Shown: positions 1 through 8,556 of the stretch, piece by piece | Position numbering within the stretch: position 1 is the stretch's first letter | Layout: every line of letters begins with the position of its first letter | Notes under the pieces: generated by a model | What the model saw: only the letters and a program-made list of their open reading frames with translations | Told to the model about the DNA's origin: nothing | Database searches by the model: none | Made by a program: the position numbers and the translations under genes | Source of the DNA: Sinorhizobium garamanticum | GTDB lineage: Bacteria; Pseudomonadota; Alphaproteobacteria; Rhizobiales; Rhizobiaceae | Direction of reading: 5' to 3' | Assembly: GCF_029892065.1 (NCBI RefSeq) | Contig: NZ_CP120374.1 | Location: forward strand, 372,001 to 436,000 | DNA: 64,000 nucleotides

Positions 1-1735
1 TTTCCTTTGGGAACAGCTTCCAAAAGACTTTCCCCAGCGACTCATCCCCGATCCGCAAAAGCGTCTTGGCGTTCTCGTTCAAATAGCGGATACGCCACTG
101 GTCATCGAGAAGCATGACGCTGTCCATGGTGCTTTCGAGAACCGAGGAAAGCTGATCAGCCGCGGCTTCGGCTCTCCTCTGCGCGCGGCTGATTTCTTCG
201 CTGGCGCGCTTCGCATCGGTGATGTCGCGCCAGATCGAAAGCATTCTGACCGGCTTTCCTTCGCGCCCCATGATCGGGGCTGAGATCACGTCCATGCATC
301 GTTCTTCGCCCCTGGCCCGTACGGTGATCTCGAAGCGACCTGTCTCGCCCGCTCTGACCTTTTCCCAGCCCGCCTGTACCTTTTGTGCGTCGGAAGCGTT
401 GCCGACAACATCCCATGTCGTTTTTGTAAGCGGGGCCCCTTCCGCCAGACCGAAGATATGCCGGCCAGCTTTGTTCATAAGCAACGGCCGTCCTTCCAGA
501 TCGAGTACGCGTACACAGTCGGGACTGCTGTCGAAAATGCTTCTGATGAACGCCTGCGCTTCCTGTTGAGCGATCTCAGCGGCTCGACGTTCCGTGATGT
601 CGAGAACCGACCCCACATATCCGAGAAAGGTTCCATCGGCAGAAAAGCGGGGCTGACCGACATCTATCACCCACGCCCAGCTTCCATCGGCCCGCCGCAA
701 CCGGTACTCGCTGCGGACGGCCTCTTTTCCTGCGGCCGCGCTGAAAAACGCTTGCTGCACTTTCTCCCGGTCATCGGGGTGGATCACATCCACCCAGCCG
801 AAACCGAGCGCTTCGGCTTCCGTTTGGCCGGTGGTCTCCAACCACAAACGATTAAAAAAACTGGTGTCGCCCGCAGGGTCGGCCACCCAGATCATTACCG
901 GGGCGTCGTCGGCGATTGCCCGAAAGCGCGCCTCGCTTTCACGCAAAGCGTCAATGGCTCGTCGCCTTTCGTCGATATCCTCCAGGACACCGTACCAGCG
1001 CACGATTTCTCCAACGCTATTACGCTTGGCGACTGCGCGGGCTCGGAACCAGTGGTGACGACCAGTTGCGGTCGCAAGCCGGAATTCGATATTGAGCGGT
1101 TCGCCGCTCGAAAGCGAGCGTTGCCATTGCGCGTTGACCATGGCGGCGTCCTGCGGATGCACGGCTTTTGCCCATCTACGTCCGAGCGTCTCTTCCTCAT
1201 GCAGTCCGGTAAATTCGGTCCATCGCGGGCCTACCTCCAACATCTCGCCCTGCGCGTCAGCCGTCCAAGGAACCTGGGGATGCAAGTCCACGAGAGACCG
1301 ATAATGCTCTTCACTGGCGCGCAGCGTTGCTTCGGTCTTACGAAGATGTGTGATGTCCACGATGGCGGCGACCAGGAACCTCTCTTCCGTCGCGCCGACC
1401 GGTATGCGCACGCAGCGTTTCTTGGTCAGCAGCGTCCGAGTGGCGCCATCTGGCGTCGTGATTTGCTCTTCGAGCTGGCGGTCCTGGCCGGTCGAAAGGA
1501 CGGCTCTGTCAAGCGCGACAATCCTATCGGCTTCCTCACCTGGCAAAAAATCATAGTCGGTGCGTCCGAGGAGCTCATCGCGAGTTCTGCCCAAAAGCGC
1601 GCATGCTTCGCTGTTTACGAAAGCAAATCGCGACGCCTCGTCCTTGACGATCACCGGTTCGGCGATCCCATCGACAAGATACTGAAAGAAGTCATGGGAC
1701 TTCTTCGGCGAACGTTCGGGGATCGGAGCGTTCAT
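1..1735 (-). CDS. Multi-PAS sensor protein, probably a histidine kinase (3' end beyond window)
   Basis: An open frame runs from an ATG at 1735 to the left edge without a stop (578 codons). It contains five successive PAS modules, at about residues 15-130, 140-255, 265-385, 395-510 and 520-578. PAS hallmarks are visible, such as the WYGVLEDIDERR, GYVGSVLDITERR and MLSIWRDITDAKR boundaries between modules. No transmembrane segment is seen, so the sensory part is probably cytoplasmic. PAS chains of this kind usually end in a histidine kinase (often HWE or HisKA type) or a GGDEF domain; that part lies outside the window, so the output is inferred. An EcfG-type promoter element lies 78 bases upstream, which suggests a stress-induced sensor. 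Confidence 0.85.
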   Translation of the reverse strand, partial: MNAPIPERSPKKSHDFFQYLVDGIAEPVIVKDEASRFAFVNSEACALLGRTRDELLGRTDYDFLPGEEADRIVALDRAVLSTGQDRQLEEQITTPDGATRTLLTKKRCVRIPVGATEERFLVAAIVDITHLRKTEATLRASEEHYRSLVDLHPQVPWTADAQGEMLEVGPRWTEFTGLHEEETLGRRWAKAVHPQDAAMVNAQWQRSLSSGEPLNIEFRLATATGRHHWFRARAVAKRNSVGEIVRWYGVLEDIDERRRAIDALRESEARFRAIADDAPVMIWVADPAGDTSFFNRLWLETTGQTEAEALGFGWVDVIHPDDREKVQQAFFSAAAGKEAVRSEYRLRRADGSWAWVIDVGQPRFSADGTFLGYVGSVLDITERRAAEIAQQEAQAFIRSIFDSSPDCVRVLDLEGRPLLMNKAGRHIFGLAEGAPLTKTTWDVVGNASDAQKVQAGWEKVRAGETGRFEITVRARGEERCMDVISAPIMGREGKPVRMLSIWRDITDAKRASEEISRAQRRAEAAADQLSSVLESTMDSVMLLDDQWRIRYLNENAKTLLRIGDESLGKVFWKLFPKE

Positions 1736-2208
1736 GCCACTACCCTTGGACTGGGTGGCAACAGGCCCATATCGCAGTGGTCGAGCCCCCGCCAGGTTGT
1801 ACAACCTAGATTAACTCCTTTCGATGCGACTGGTTCCCCCACGCCGCCGTTATGACGGGTTATGAACCACCGGTCCTGGCGACTCGGACTCGGCTTCCAA
1901 AGCCTGATCGATTTCTTGGCCCACAAGCGTTTTGCGCCATTCGAGACGATGCGCAGGGTGAGCGTGCGAAGGTCGCCTTGGGCGTCGGAGCGACTTGGTA
2001 GAAGCGAGGCAAAGCAACCAGTTCGCGAAAAGCAGTCACAGATTGTGAGCGAGAGGCGCAACCACCCTTGCCGGTGGAGCCGAAATGGGCGACCGTTGGT
2101 GTCTGGACCAGGACGTGGTGCAGCATCGAGTCGGAGTGATCCGGTGAAGTGGGTTGTGGCTTGCCCGTGGGCGCTGGGGCTGAACGAGGAGCGGAGGCTG
2201 AAGCGGGA
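1736..2208. other. Intergenic region between divergent PAS sensor and secretin
   Basis: This 473-base stretch holds the promoter element at 1813-1837. I see no other convincing gene. Open frames exist on both strands but have no ribosome site, no recognisable domain and atypical composition. Confidence 0.5.
1813..1837 (-). promoter_or_regulatory. EcfG/RpoE2-type promoter for the PAS sensor
   Basis: Reading the minus strand, GGAAC (1837-1833) is followed after 18 bases by TT (1814-1813) in the context AGTT. This matches the rhizobial general-stress sigma pattern GGAAC-N18/19-TT. It lies 78 bases before the sensor start. Confidence 0.55.
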
Positions 2209-3699
2209 ATGGCAAGGAAAATGAGCAAGGGGGGAGCGCGAGCCCGAACCCTCTCGGCGGTCACGGCGGCAGTAATCGTCAGCGGTTTGTGGAGCCCCGG
2301 TCTCATCGGCACGGCGCACGCCCAGGAAGAATTTGTGAGCCTCACTGGCACCGTGCAGCAGGTGACGCTGGCGCCGAACGACACGATGACGATCAGGACC
2401 GGCAAGCCATTCGGCGATCTCGTCATCGGCAGCGCCGAACTCATAGATGTCGTGCCGCTCTCCGACCGGTCGCTGTTCATCCGTGGCAAGCAGATCGGCT
2501 CCACCAATATCTCGGTCTACGACGACAACAGGGCGCTGATCGGCGTTATCGATATCCGCGTCGCCAGCGATTTCAGCGAGGTCGCCGCCGCGATTCGGTC
2601 CGCCGCACCCTCCGCGCGGGTCCGGGTGTTCAACTCGAACGATCGCATCCGGCTGACGGGCGTGGTGCGCGACGCGGTGGAGTTGCAACGGGTGATCGAG
2701 ATCGCCCAATCCTATTCCGCACAGCCGGTGCTGAACCAGCTGCGCGTCGCCGATTCCCAGCAGGTCATGCTGGAAGTTCGGGTAATCGAGGCCTCGCGCC
2801 AGACCGGCCGCGACCTCGGTATCGGCTGGTCCGGCCACGGCCGGAACGGCATCGGCAAGGCAACACACAGCCAGGGTATCAGCGTCGATGACGACGGCAA
2901 TCTCGTCCGCACCCTCGAAGACGCTGCGGGCGCGGCGACGGGCATGCAGCCCTTCGGGCAGCTGATCGCCAAGGTGCTGGAGATTGCCGGCGGTCGGATT
3001 GACATCGTCATCAATGCACTGGAGCAGAAGGGCCTGGTGCGCCGGCTGGCGCAGCCGAACCTGATCGCCATGAGTGGCGAGACCGCGAGCTTCCATGCCG
3101 GCGGCGAAGTGCCGATCCAGACGACGGTGGCCAATGGTGCCACGGTCGCGACCGAAACCGACTACCGGCCGTTCGGCGTCAGGCTCACCTTCACGCCGGT
3201 GGTGCTCGACAATGGGCTGATCAGTCTCAGGATCGAGCCGGAAGTCTCGGAGCTCGACACCTCGATCAACGTCAACGGCAATCCCGGCTTCATCTCGCGC
3301 GCGGCGAAGACGACGGTGGCGCTGCGCGACGGCCAGAGCTTCGCCATGGCCGGGTTGCTGCAGTCGATCAATGCCAAGGACGTGCAACAATTGCCGTGGG
3401 TGTCGCAGGTTCCGGTGATCGGCGCGCTGTTCCGCTCGACGAGCTTCCTGAAGCGGGAGTCCGATCTCGTCATCATCGTCACGCCGCACATCGTGCGGCC
3501 GTCCACACCCGGCGAGGACCTCTACACCCCGCTCGACCAGACGCGCTCGTCGAACGACTGGGAGCTGTTCGCCCTCGGCATTCTCGAGGTCGACAAGGAC
3601 ATGCTGCGCCGCTTCAAGAATGGCGAAGGCGTCAAGGGCCCCTATGGCCATCGTCTCGATCTCGATGTGGGAGGCGTGCATGCCCTTTCCAAGAAGTAG
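2209..3699 (+). CDS. CpaC/RcpA-type secretin (type II/IV pilus assembly)
   Basis: This is a 496-residue outer-membrane secretin of the CpaC (tad/flp pilus) type. A signal peptide covers about residues 1-38, with likely cleavage after AHA. The N-terminal pilus-formation domain follows (about 45-120, containing GKPFGDLVIGSAELIDVVPL), then a BON-like segment (about 125-190). The C-terminal secretin domain (about 290-460) has the family signature VPVIGALFRSTSF. ATG at 2209 was chosen; ATG at 2221 is equally possible. The frame overlaps the next gene by 20 bases, so the two are probably co-translated. No CpaB, CpaE, CpaF ATPase or pilin gene is visible nearby, so the secretin must work with components encoded elsewhere or have another export role. 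Confidence 0.88.
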   Translation: MARKMSKGGARARTLSAVTAAVIVSGLWSPGLIGTAHAQEEFVSLTGTVQQVTLAPNDTMTIRTGKPFGDLVIGSAELIDVVPLSDRSLFIRGKQIGSTNISVYDDNRALIGVIDIRVASDFSEVAAAIRSAAPSARVRVFNSNDRIRLTGVVRDAVELQRVIEIAQSYSAQPVLNQLRVADSQQVMLEVRVIEASRQTGRDLGIGWSGHGRNGIGKATHSQGISVDDDGNLVRTLEDAAGAATGMQPFGQLIAKVLEIAGGRIDIVINALEQKGLVRRLAQPNLIAMSGETASFHAGGEVPIQTTVANGATVATETDYRPFGVRLTFTPVVLDNGLISLRIEPEVSELDTSINVNGNPGFISRAAKTTVALRDGQSFAMAGLLQSINAKDVQQLPWVSQVPVIGALFRSTSFLKRESDLVIIVTPHIVRPSTPGEDLYTPLDQTRSSNDWELFALGILEVDKDMLRRFKNGEGVKGPYGHRLDLDVGGVHALSKK

Positions 3700-4012
3700 T
3701 CGCGCCCCTCTCTTAGTGATCGCCGCCGCGCTCCTTCCCGGCTGTGCCGACTACCTGAACCACAGGGATTCGATCACCTTCGGGCTTGGCAACGCTGTGG
3801 AAGCCAACAAGGGCATCCACACGCAGGAGCCTTTTCCGCGAGTGGCGCAGAACACGCGCATCCCCGGCGATGGAAAAGTGATCCATCGGGCGATCCGCAC
3901 CTATCAGGGCGAAGCGCCCGGCGCCGCACCGGCCCCCTCGGCCGTGATCCTGCCGACGGTCACGCCTCCCACAGGGACGAATGGCGCGTCCGGCAACGGT
4001 ACGGAAAACTGA
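3680..4012 (+). CDS. Small lipoprotein next to the secretin
   Basis: This is a 110-residue protein with a short N-terminal hydrophobic stretch ending in LLPGC, a plausible lipobox with Cys at about residue 21. The rest is hydrophilic, with an Ala/Pro/Thr-rich tail. The ATG lies inside the end of the secretin frame (20-base overlap), which suggests translational coupling. By position it could be a pilotin or CpaD-like partner that helps the secretin insert or stay stable, but the sequence carries no recognisable domain and this role is inferred. Confidence 0.7.
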   Translation: MPFPRSSRAPLLVIAAALLPGCADYLNHRDSITFGLGNAVEANKGIHTQEPFPRVAQNTRIPGDGKVIHRAIRTYQGEAPGAAPAPSAVILPTVTPPTGTNGASGNGTEN

Positions 4013-4131
4013 CGTGATTGCGCATATCGGGGACACGTTAGCTCGGGCTGCCGATCGTGGCCCATTGCTGATCGAGACAAATGCGCGCTGGCACCTCCTA
4101 ATGCCGTCGCCAGGGACGGAGCGCTGATGAG

Positions 4132-4719
4132 ATGAAGGCTTGGGCACGCGAGAGCAAGGGCGTCATCTCGGCGATAAACCGCGTTATGCTAATCGCTGCT
4201 GCGATCGCTTCCATCGGCCTTACGCCTTCCGCTGATGCGGCGGGCGAACGTGTGCCGCGGAGCCTCGGACCGAGGACGCGCGTCGTCGTAGCTACTCCCC
4301 AAGACTATCCGCCCGGCACGATCATCATCCTCAGCGACAAGCGAACGCTCGATCTCGTCCTCTCTCGCAGTCGCGCGATCCGTTACAGGATCGGCGTCGG
4401 TCGCGACGGCTTCCGGTGGAGCGGCGTCGTCAGGGTTGGCCGCAAGGCGGAGTGGCCGGACTGGCGACCGCCCGCCGAGATGAAGGCGCGTGCGCCGGAA
4501 CTTCCCGAACTCGTGCCGGCCGGCCCCTTCAATCCGATGGGAGCGCGCGGGATCTACCTTTACCGGGGAGGCGCTGACACGCTCTACCGCATCCACGGGA
4601 CGAATGAGCAGTCCACGGTCGGCGAATTCGCGTCCTCCGGCTGCTTCCGAATGAGCAATGCCGATGTCATCGATCTTTTTGACCGGGTGAGAATCGGAGC
4701 GACCGTGGTGGTGAAGTAG
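4132..4719 (+). CDS. L,D-transpeptidase (YkuD/ErfK family)
   Basis: This is a 195-residue exported protein. A hydrophobic segment at about residues 19-38 ends in a plausible signal cleavage site (ADAAG). The YkuD catalytic domain follows, with the signature histidine in RIHGTNEQ (about residue 157) and the active-site cysteine in ASSGCFRMSN (about residue 174), matching the H-x14/17-S-S-G-C-x-R pattern. Such enzymes form 3-3 peptidoglycan cross-links or attach proteins to the wall. In this place it may remodel the wall for the secretin. The start at 4132 follows a purine-rich stretch; ATG 4186 would shorten the signal peptide. Confidence 0.88.
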   Translation: MKAWARESKGVISAINRVMLIAAAIASIGLTPSADAAGERVPRSLGPRTRVVVATPQDYPPGTIIILSDKRTLDLVLSRSRAIRYRIGVGRDGFRWSGVVRVGRKAEWPDWRPPAEMKARAPELPELVPAGPFNPMGARGIYLYRGGADTLYRIHGTNEQSTVGEFASSGCFRMSNADVIDLFDRVRIGATVVVK

Positions 4720-4821
4720 TGGAACGAGCAAAAATGCGATTTCACGGGAACTGAGAAACACCGTAGCCCGAAAGACGGATGCGCTCTTGGGCTTCGGCCC
4801 GGCTTGCGGCGGAGGAAGAGG

Positions 4822-5379
4822 ATGACCAACCTGGCGAATGTGGAAATCGAACCCGGCGATGCGAGAGCCGTTCGAGCGGTAAAGGCGGCCCGGGCAAGCA
4901 ACGCGCCGTTCATTGCCTTGGCCCTGGTTTTCCTCCCGCTGAATGCCGGCACGCTCCTCTACACGGCCAAGAACGCAGCGGATGTCCGTGAGAGCCGCGA
5001 GACGCTCGCTGCGGTCAAAAGGTCCATTGACGGTCTGAAGCTGCAGATTGACAAGCAAGACCGCAACATGGGCAGGGCCGACGACGCTGTGCCCATTCGC
5101 CAGCAGGTCGAGAAATTGGGGAAAGACCTATCCGTCCTTAGCGAGCGGATACGTTCCGGCTCCCTCGCTTCCGGCGGCTCCGTCATCTTGAGTGCACCCG
5201 GTAAGGGAGTAATGCAGCGCCTCGAGCCCACGCCGGAGGCGTCCTCCGGAGCGGAATTTTCGGCAGCGGATGAGGGCCAGCCGGCAATCGATGCCGAGAG
5301 CCCCTCGGTCGCCGATCTGCCACGCTATGAGCGATCCATTTCGCCGGAGGGCAAACTGATCCTGCGCAAGGTGCCATAG
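4822..5379 (+). CDS. Membrane-anchored coiled-coil protein of unknown function
   Basis: This is a 185-residue protein with an ATG placed 6 bases after GGAGG (4811-4815). It has a charged cytoplasmic N-terminus of about 30 residues, one transmembrane segment (about 31-50, FIALALVFLPLNAGTLLYTA), then a probable coiled coil (about 52-110) and an acidic, low-complexity periplasmic C-terminus. I do not recognise a family. The topology resembles a bitopic assembly or anchoring protein, and it lies between the L,D-transpeptidase and the TPR lipoprotein. Confidence 0.65.
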   Translation: MTNLANVEIEPGDARAVRAVKAARASNAPFIALALVFLPLNAGTLLYTAKNAADVRESRETLAAVKRSIDGLKLQIDKQDRNMGRADDAVPIRQQVEKLGKDLSVLSERIRSGSLASGGSVILSAPGKGVMQRLEPTPEASSGAEFSAADEGQPAIDAESPSVADLPRYERSISPEGKLILRKVP

Positions 5380-5500
5380 CAGCCCTCCGCTCCACTACGT
5401 TCGAGCGCGGCACTTCCATATACAGCGACGTTAAGCGCCGTGGCTGCGAGATCCGAAGGTTGCGGCTGCCAACTGCTTCGGCCTGCAGACGCCGCTGCAG

Positions 5501-5555
5501 TTATTCAAAGTGCTACAGCGACCTTTGCGCGTCCGATTGGACGCGCGGCGCTGTT
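5501..5555 (+). repeat. RIME-like palindromic repeat, partial copy
   Basis: This contains the core shared with copies near 28.1, 41.2 and 63.1 kb: TTCAAAGTGCTACAGCG, then an inverted repeat GCGCGTCC..GGACGCGC and GGCGCTGT. Only the second half of the full element is present. It lies between convergent genes and may act as a terminator-like hairpin. Confidence 0.7.
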
Positions 5556-5562
5556 GGCACTG

Positions 5563-6087
5563 TCATCGCTGCGCGAACCTAACGCTGTTTTTCATCAGCT
5601 CGAGGTTTCTTGCCGTCGTCTCATTGGTGGGGTCGAGTTCATAAGCCTTCAGGAAGTAGCGGCGGGCGGTCGGCAAGTCGCCGCGCAGGAGATGGGAATA
5701 GCCGATGTTGTTGTAGTAGACCGGACTGTTGCCAATCATCTTCGAGAGTTGCTTATAGGCCCGATCCGAGGTGTCGAATCGACCGATCATGTCGGCAGAG
5801 GCGGCGAAACCGAGCCAAGCGGCAGGATCCTCCGGAAAGACGGCTACGGCACGCTTGTAGATCGCGTAAGATTTTCCGTAGTTCTTTTCCTTGAACTGCA
5901 GTTTGCCCGTCGTGATCAACTCATCGTCTTTGTAGAAGGCGACGGCCGAATCGTCCTCCAGAGTCTTGGCGCTGTCGCCGAACGCCGCGAGGTCATCGAA
6001 CGCCGCCGATTGGCATCCGGTCAGGATGAGCGCGGCCAACAGCAATGGCGGAAGGCGAAGTTGTGAGCGAATTCGATGTGCAAGCAT
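5563..6087 (-). CDS. TPR-repeat lipoprotein (TadD-like)
   Basis: This is a 174-residue protein. The signal peptide ends in a lipobox (LILTGC, Cys at about residue 25), so it should be lipidated and membrane-anchored. Residues 60-165 hold about three tetratricopeptide repeats (for example AAWLGFAASADMIGRFDTSD and PVYYNNIGYSHLLRGDLPTA). TadD proteins of tad pilus loci have this plan and help localise the secretin. It is convergent with the secretin group. Function is inferred from family and neighbourhood. Confidence 0.82.
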   Translation of the reverse strand: MLAHRIRSQLRLPPLLLAALILTGCQSAAFDDLAAFGDSAKTLEDDSAVAFYKDDELITTGKLQFKEKNYGKSYAIYKRAVAVFPEDPAAWLGFAASADMIGRFDTSDRAYKQLSKMIGNSPVYYNNIGYSHLLRGDLPTARRYFLKAYELDPTNETTARNLELMKNSVRFAQR

Positions 6088-6528
6088 TCATTCCCCCAAA
6101 ACACGAGGCCATCGTAGCCATGCCCCTGCCAGTGCTCACGGAAAATCTTCGCACGAAGGCAGCCAATAAACGCTGATTTCGAGCAGCGAGGCGCTTTAGA
6201 GAAACATGATTCGGATTGCCATTGCTACCGCATGGACGAGCCGCCTCGGTAGCAGTCTTAGAGAGGCCGGCGACGGACGAAAACTCTTCCGCTCGAAACG
6301 CACACGACTCTGTTGCCGGATCCGATTCTGAATCGTCGCAGACGTTGCTAACACCGGTGTCACCGGACCGGAGAGGCATGCGCATGCAAACCGCGGTTTA
6401 CATTTGCGGTTAGCGCCCTAGTTTTCGCATTTAGCGATGTCGGCATAGAGACCGGCATGTCGTCGCGCGGTCGGCCTTTTCGCCAAGTGACCGCAAATCA
6501 TCACTCCAACATCCATCGAGAGGCAGAT
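6088..6528. other. Intergenic region upstream of two divergent genes
   Basis: This 441-base region separates the TPR lipoprotein and the FKBP isomerase, which diverge. It should carry both promoters. I see no EcfG-type element, no RNA gene and no convincing small reading frame. Confidence 0.4.
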
Positions 6529-6957
6529 ATGACCGAAGTCAAAAACGGCGACGTCGTTCGCATTCACTATACTGCCAAGCTGACAGACGGCACGGCAGTC
6601 GAATCCTCGCAGGGTCGGGAGCCGCTTGAATTCCAAGTGGGCGCAGGCCAGATCATTCCGGGGCTCGACCGCGAGATCAGCGGCATGGCCATCGGCGAGA
6701 TGAACACGGTCGCTATTCCCGCTGAGGAGGCGTATGGCCCTCATGATGACGCCCAGGTGCAGACGGTACCGCGTTCCGCGGTTCCCGCCGGGGTCGAGAT
6801 CGGGACCAAGCTCCAGGCAACCACCGCGGATGGCCGTCAGATGGCGTTCACCGTGACCGGTGTCGATGACGAACGAGTGACGGTGGACGGCAATCATCCG
6901 CTCGCCGGCCAGGATCTGGTCTTCGATGTCACCGTCGTGGAAGTCGTGGACACATAA
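6529..6957 (+). CDS. FKBP-type peptidyl-prolyl isomerase (SlyD-like)
   Basis: This is a 142-residue cytosolic protein. The FKBP core starts at residue 6 (GDVVRIHYTAKLTDGTAVESS), continues through VGAGQIIPGLDREISGM and has an insert-in-flap domain (about residues 70-120) as in SlyD. It lacks the His/Cys-rich metal-binding tail of E. coli SlyD, ending just after VVEVVDT. Proteins of this class catalyse prolyl cis-trans isomerisation and act as chaperones. The start at 6529 is preceded by GAGAGG. It appears monocistronic. Confidence 0.93.
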   Translation: MTEVKNGDVVRIHYTAKLTDGTAVESSQGREPLEFQVGAGQIIPGLDREISGMAIGEMNTVAIPAEEAYGPHDDAQVQTVPRSAVPAGVEIGTKLQATTADGRQMAFTVTGVDDERVTVDGNHPLAGQDLVFDVTVVEVVDT

Positions 6958-7055
6958 GCGGCGCTGCTGTCGTCGCCGGTCAGATAACGCCAGCGTGGGC
7001 GGAAACCGGCGCCGATGGCTCCCTTTGAGCGGTCGGGGACCCGGCGCCATACCCG

Positions 7056-8048
7056 TCAATCAGCCGCTTTGCCGAGCGTGTCGGCCACGTAAGCACCGCG
7101 TTGGCCCATCGGCCGTGGTTTGCCTGTTGTTGAGTCCACCGTCGTTTGGTGCTCGAGCTCGGCATTGATGAGCGCGCCCACAATGAGGATGATCACCGAG
7201 ATCCAGACCCACATCATGAAACCGACAAGTACGCCGAGAGCGCCATATGTGGCGTTATAGTTGGCGAAGTGCTCCAGATAGAAAGAAAAGATCCAGGAGG
7301 CAGCGAGCCACAGCAATGTGCTGAACACCGCGCCCCAGTTCAGCCATCTGAGTTTCGCCCGTTCCCGGCTTGGACCAAAACGATAGATGAGGATCGTGCC
7401 GATCGTGGCAAGAAGCAGAATGGCCGGCCACCTCGCCACCTTGGTCAGGTTCTCTACCCAGCGATCGAGCCACAGATAGGCAAGCACAGCCGGCACGACG
7501 CCAATCGCAACGATAAGGGCGACTACGAACAGCAGGGCTGCAAAGGTGAACGCAAGACACAAAAGGGTTCTCGACAAAAAACCTCTCTTTTCCTGTTCTC
7601 CATATGCGACATTCATTGCGTCGAAGAGCGCCGCCATACCATTGGCCGCGCTCCACAGGGAAACGAACAGGCCTGCCAGGAAGCCGATACCGAGCGTAGA
7701 CGTCCGCTGAGTTGTCAGCGACTTCAACTGATCCATGATCAGATCGTAGGATCCAGGCGGCAACAACACCTTAAGAACGCCCATATGCGTGCCGATTGCC
7801 GATGGGTCCGCGACAAGTCCGTAGATCGAGACCAGTGCCGCCAGCGCGGGAAATAGCGCCAACAGCAGATAAAAGGTCACGCCGGCCGCGATCAGAACGA
7901 TCCGCTCTTCAGAGATTTCGGCCACCACTCGCCAGAAGACGTCCCGCATCCCCCTCGGGGGTATTTCTCCCGGTGTCGCGGCGTCCCGTCCCCGTCCCGG
8001 CTCCGTAGCCTGCAGTCTTTCGACGAGATCCATTTCCTTCGCAGTCAT
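7056..8048 (-). CDS. YihY/BrkB-family inner-membrane protein
   Basis: This 330-residue protein (from ATG 8048) has six predicted membrane segments and the typical BrkB/YihY opening ERIVLIAAGVTFYLLLALFP, followed by the conserved SLWSAANGMAALFDAMNVAYG. The family was once called ribonuclease BN, a name now considered wrong; its molecular role is unknown. A GTG at 8093 could extend it by 15 residues, but neither start has a clear ribosome site. An EcfG-type promoter lies 54 bases upstream, and the gene diverges from the phospholipase D gene, which has a similar element. Confidence 0.9.
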   Translation of the reverse strand: MTAKEMDLVERLQATEPGRGRDAATPGEIPPRGMRDVFWRVVAEISEERIVLIAAGVTFYLLLALFPALAALVSIYGLVADPSAIGTHMGVLKVLLPPGSYDLIMDQLKSLTTQRTSTLGIGFLAGLFVSLWSAANGMAALFDAMNVAYGEQEKRGFLSRTLLCLAFTFAALLFVVALIVAIGVVPAVLAYLWLDRWVENLTKVARWPAILLLATIGTILIYRFGPSRERAKLRWLNWGAVFSTLLWLAASWIFSFYLEHFANYNATYGALGVLVGFMMWVWISVIILIVGALINAELEHQTTVDSTTGKPRPMGQRGAYVADTLGKAAD

Positions 8049-8101
8049 GACCGGTGTCCGCTGATTGCTCAAAATCGGCTTCTTCCGCCGCACGCAATAG
8101 C

Positions 8102-8126
8102 AACGCCGGGGAAAATGCCTTGTTCC
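8102..8126 (-). promoter_or_regulatory. EcfG/RpoE2-type promoter for the BrkB-like gene
   Basis: On the minus strand GGAAC (8126-8122) is followed by 16 bases and CGTT (8105-8102). This is an exact fit to the EcfG consensus GGAAC-N16/17-CGTT, 54 bases before the ATG at 8048. Confidence 0.65.
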
Positions 8127-8433
8127 GACGGTCCGTCACCCTGCGTGCATATGGGGCACCGTCGGCGGCAGTATTCAACCGGCAATGCTCATGCGCTGCG
8201 AATGCCTGGACGACATTCTGTTCCTTACACTCGCGCTTGGTCGCAGTTTGACATCAGAAAAACGCATGGAAGAGGCGGTAAGGGACGCGACCGAACTCGA
8301 CATCCCAAACTACGGACCTAAGTCCCAGCACCGGGTGCCAAAGGTCTTATCGCCATTGACGAATACCCTTCTCGTGCCAGTTTGCGCATGGAGCGCCTAC
8401 CAATAGTGACCCCCCAATGGCCCCCGTAGGCGC

Positions 8434-8491
8434 GCGAGGTCCCGGAGGAGGTAACGACCGATAGTCTCTCCCGGGCGCTGCGGGACCTCGC
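8434..8491. repeat. Perfect 11-base inverted repeat
   Basis: GCGAGGTCCCG at 8434-8444 is complementary to CGGGACCTCGC at 8481-8491, with a 36-base loop. It is GC-rich and has no T-run, so it is not a standard terminator. It could be an operator or a structured RNA upstream of the phospholipase D gene. Confidence 0.4.
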
Positions 8492-8526
8492 ACCCGTCTG
8501 CGGCCTCGCCTTGTTCCGTTGCTGCA

Positions 8527-8552
8527 GGAACAAATCGCGGTTGAAATCAATT
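8527..8552 (+). promoter_or_regulatory. Weak EcfG-type promoter for the phospholipase D gene
   Basis: GGAAC (8527-8531) is followed after 19 bases by TT (8551-8552). The two bases before TT are AA instead of the usual CG/GG/TG, making this the weakest of the nine such elements in the window. Confidence 0.35.
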
Positions 8553-8556
8553 CACT

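Larger units (their letters stand above)
8049..8556. other. Divergent intergenic region with two stress promoters and an inverted repeat
   Basis: This 508-base region separates the BrkB-like and phospholipase D genes. It contains the EcfG-type elements at 8102-8126 and 8527-8552, and a perfect 11-base inverted repeat (GCGAGGTCCCG at 8434-8444, its complement at 8481-8491). I see no coding signal in it. Confidence 0.5.

Noticed and set aside
383..1855. Long plus-strand reading frame (490 codons)
   Set aside because: It is antisense to the PAS sensor, whose frame shows five recognisable PAS domains; the plus-strand product has no domain.
1862..2224. 120-codon plus-strand frame before the secretin
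   Set aside because: No ribosome site or domain, and it runs into the secretin start in another frame.
1732..3681. Long minus-strand reading frame (649 codons) opposite the secretin
   Set aside because: The opposite strand encodes a clear secretin; the His/Arg/Asp-rich product is typical of antisense reading in GC-rich DNA.
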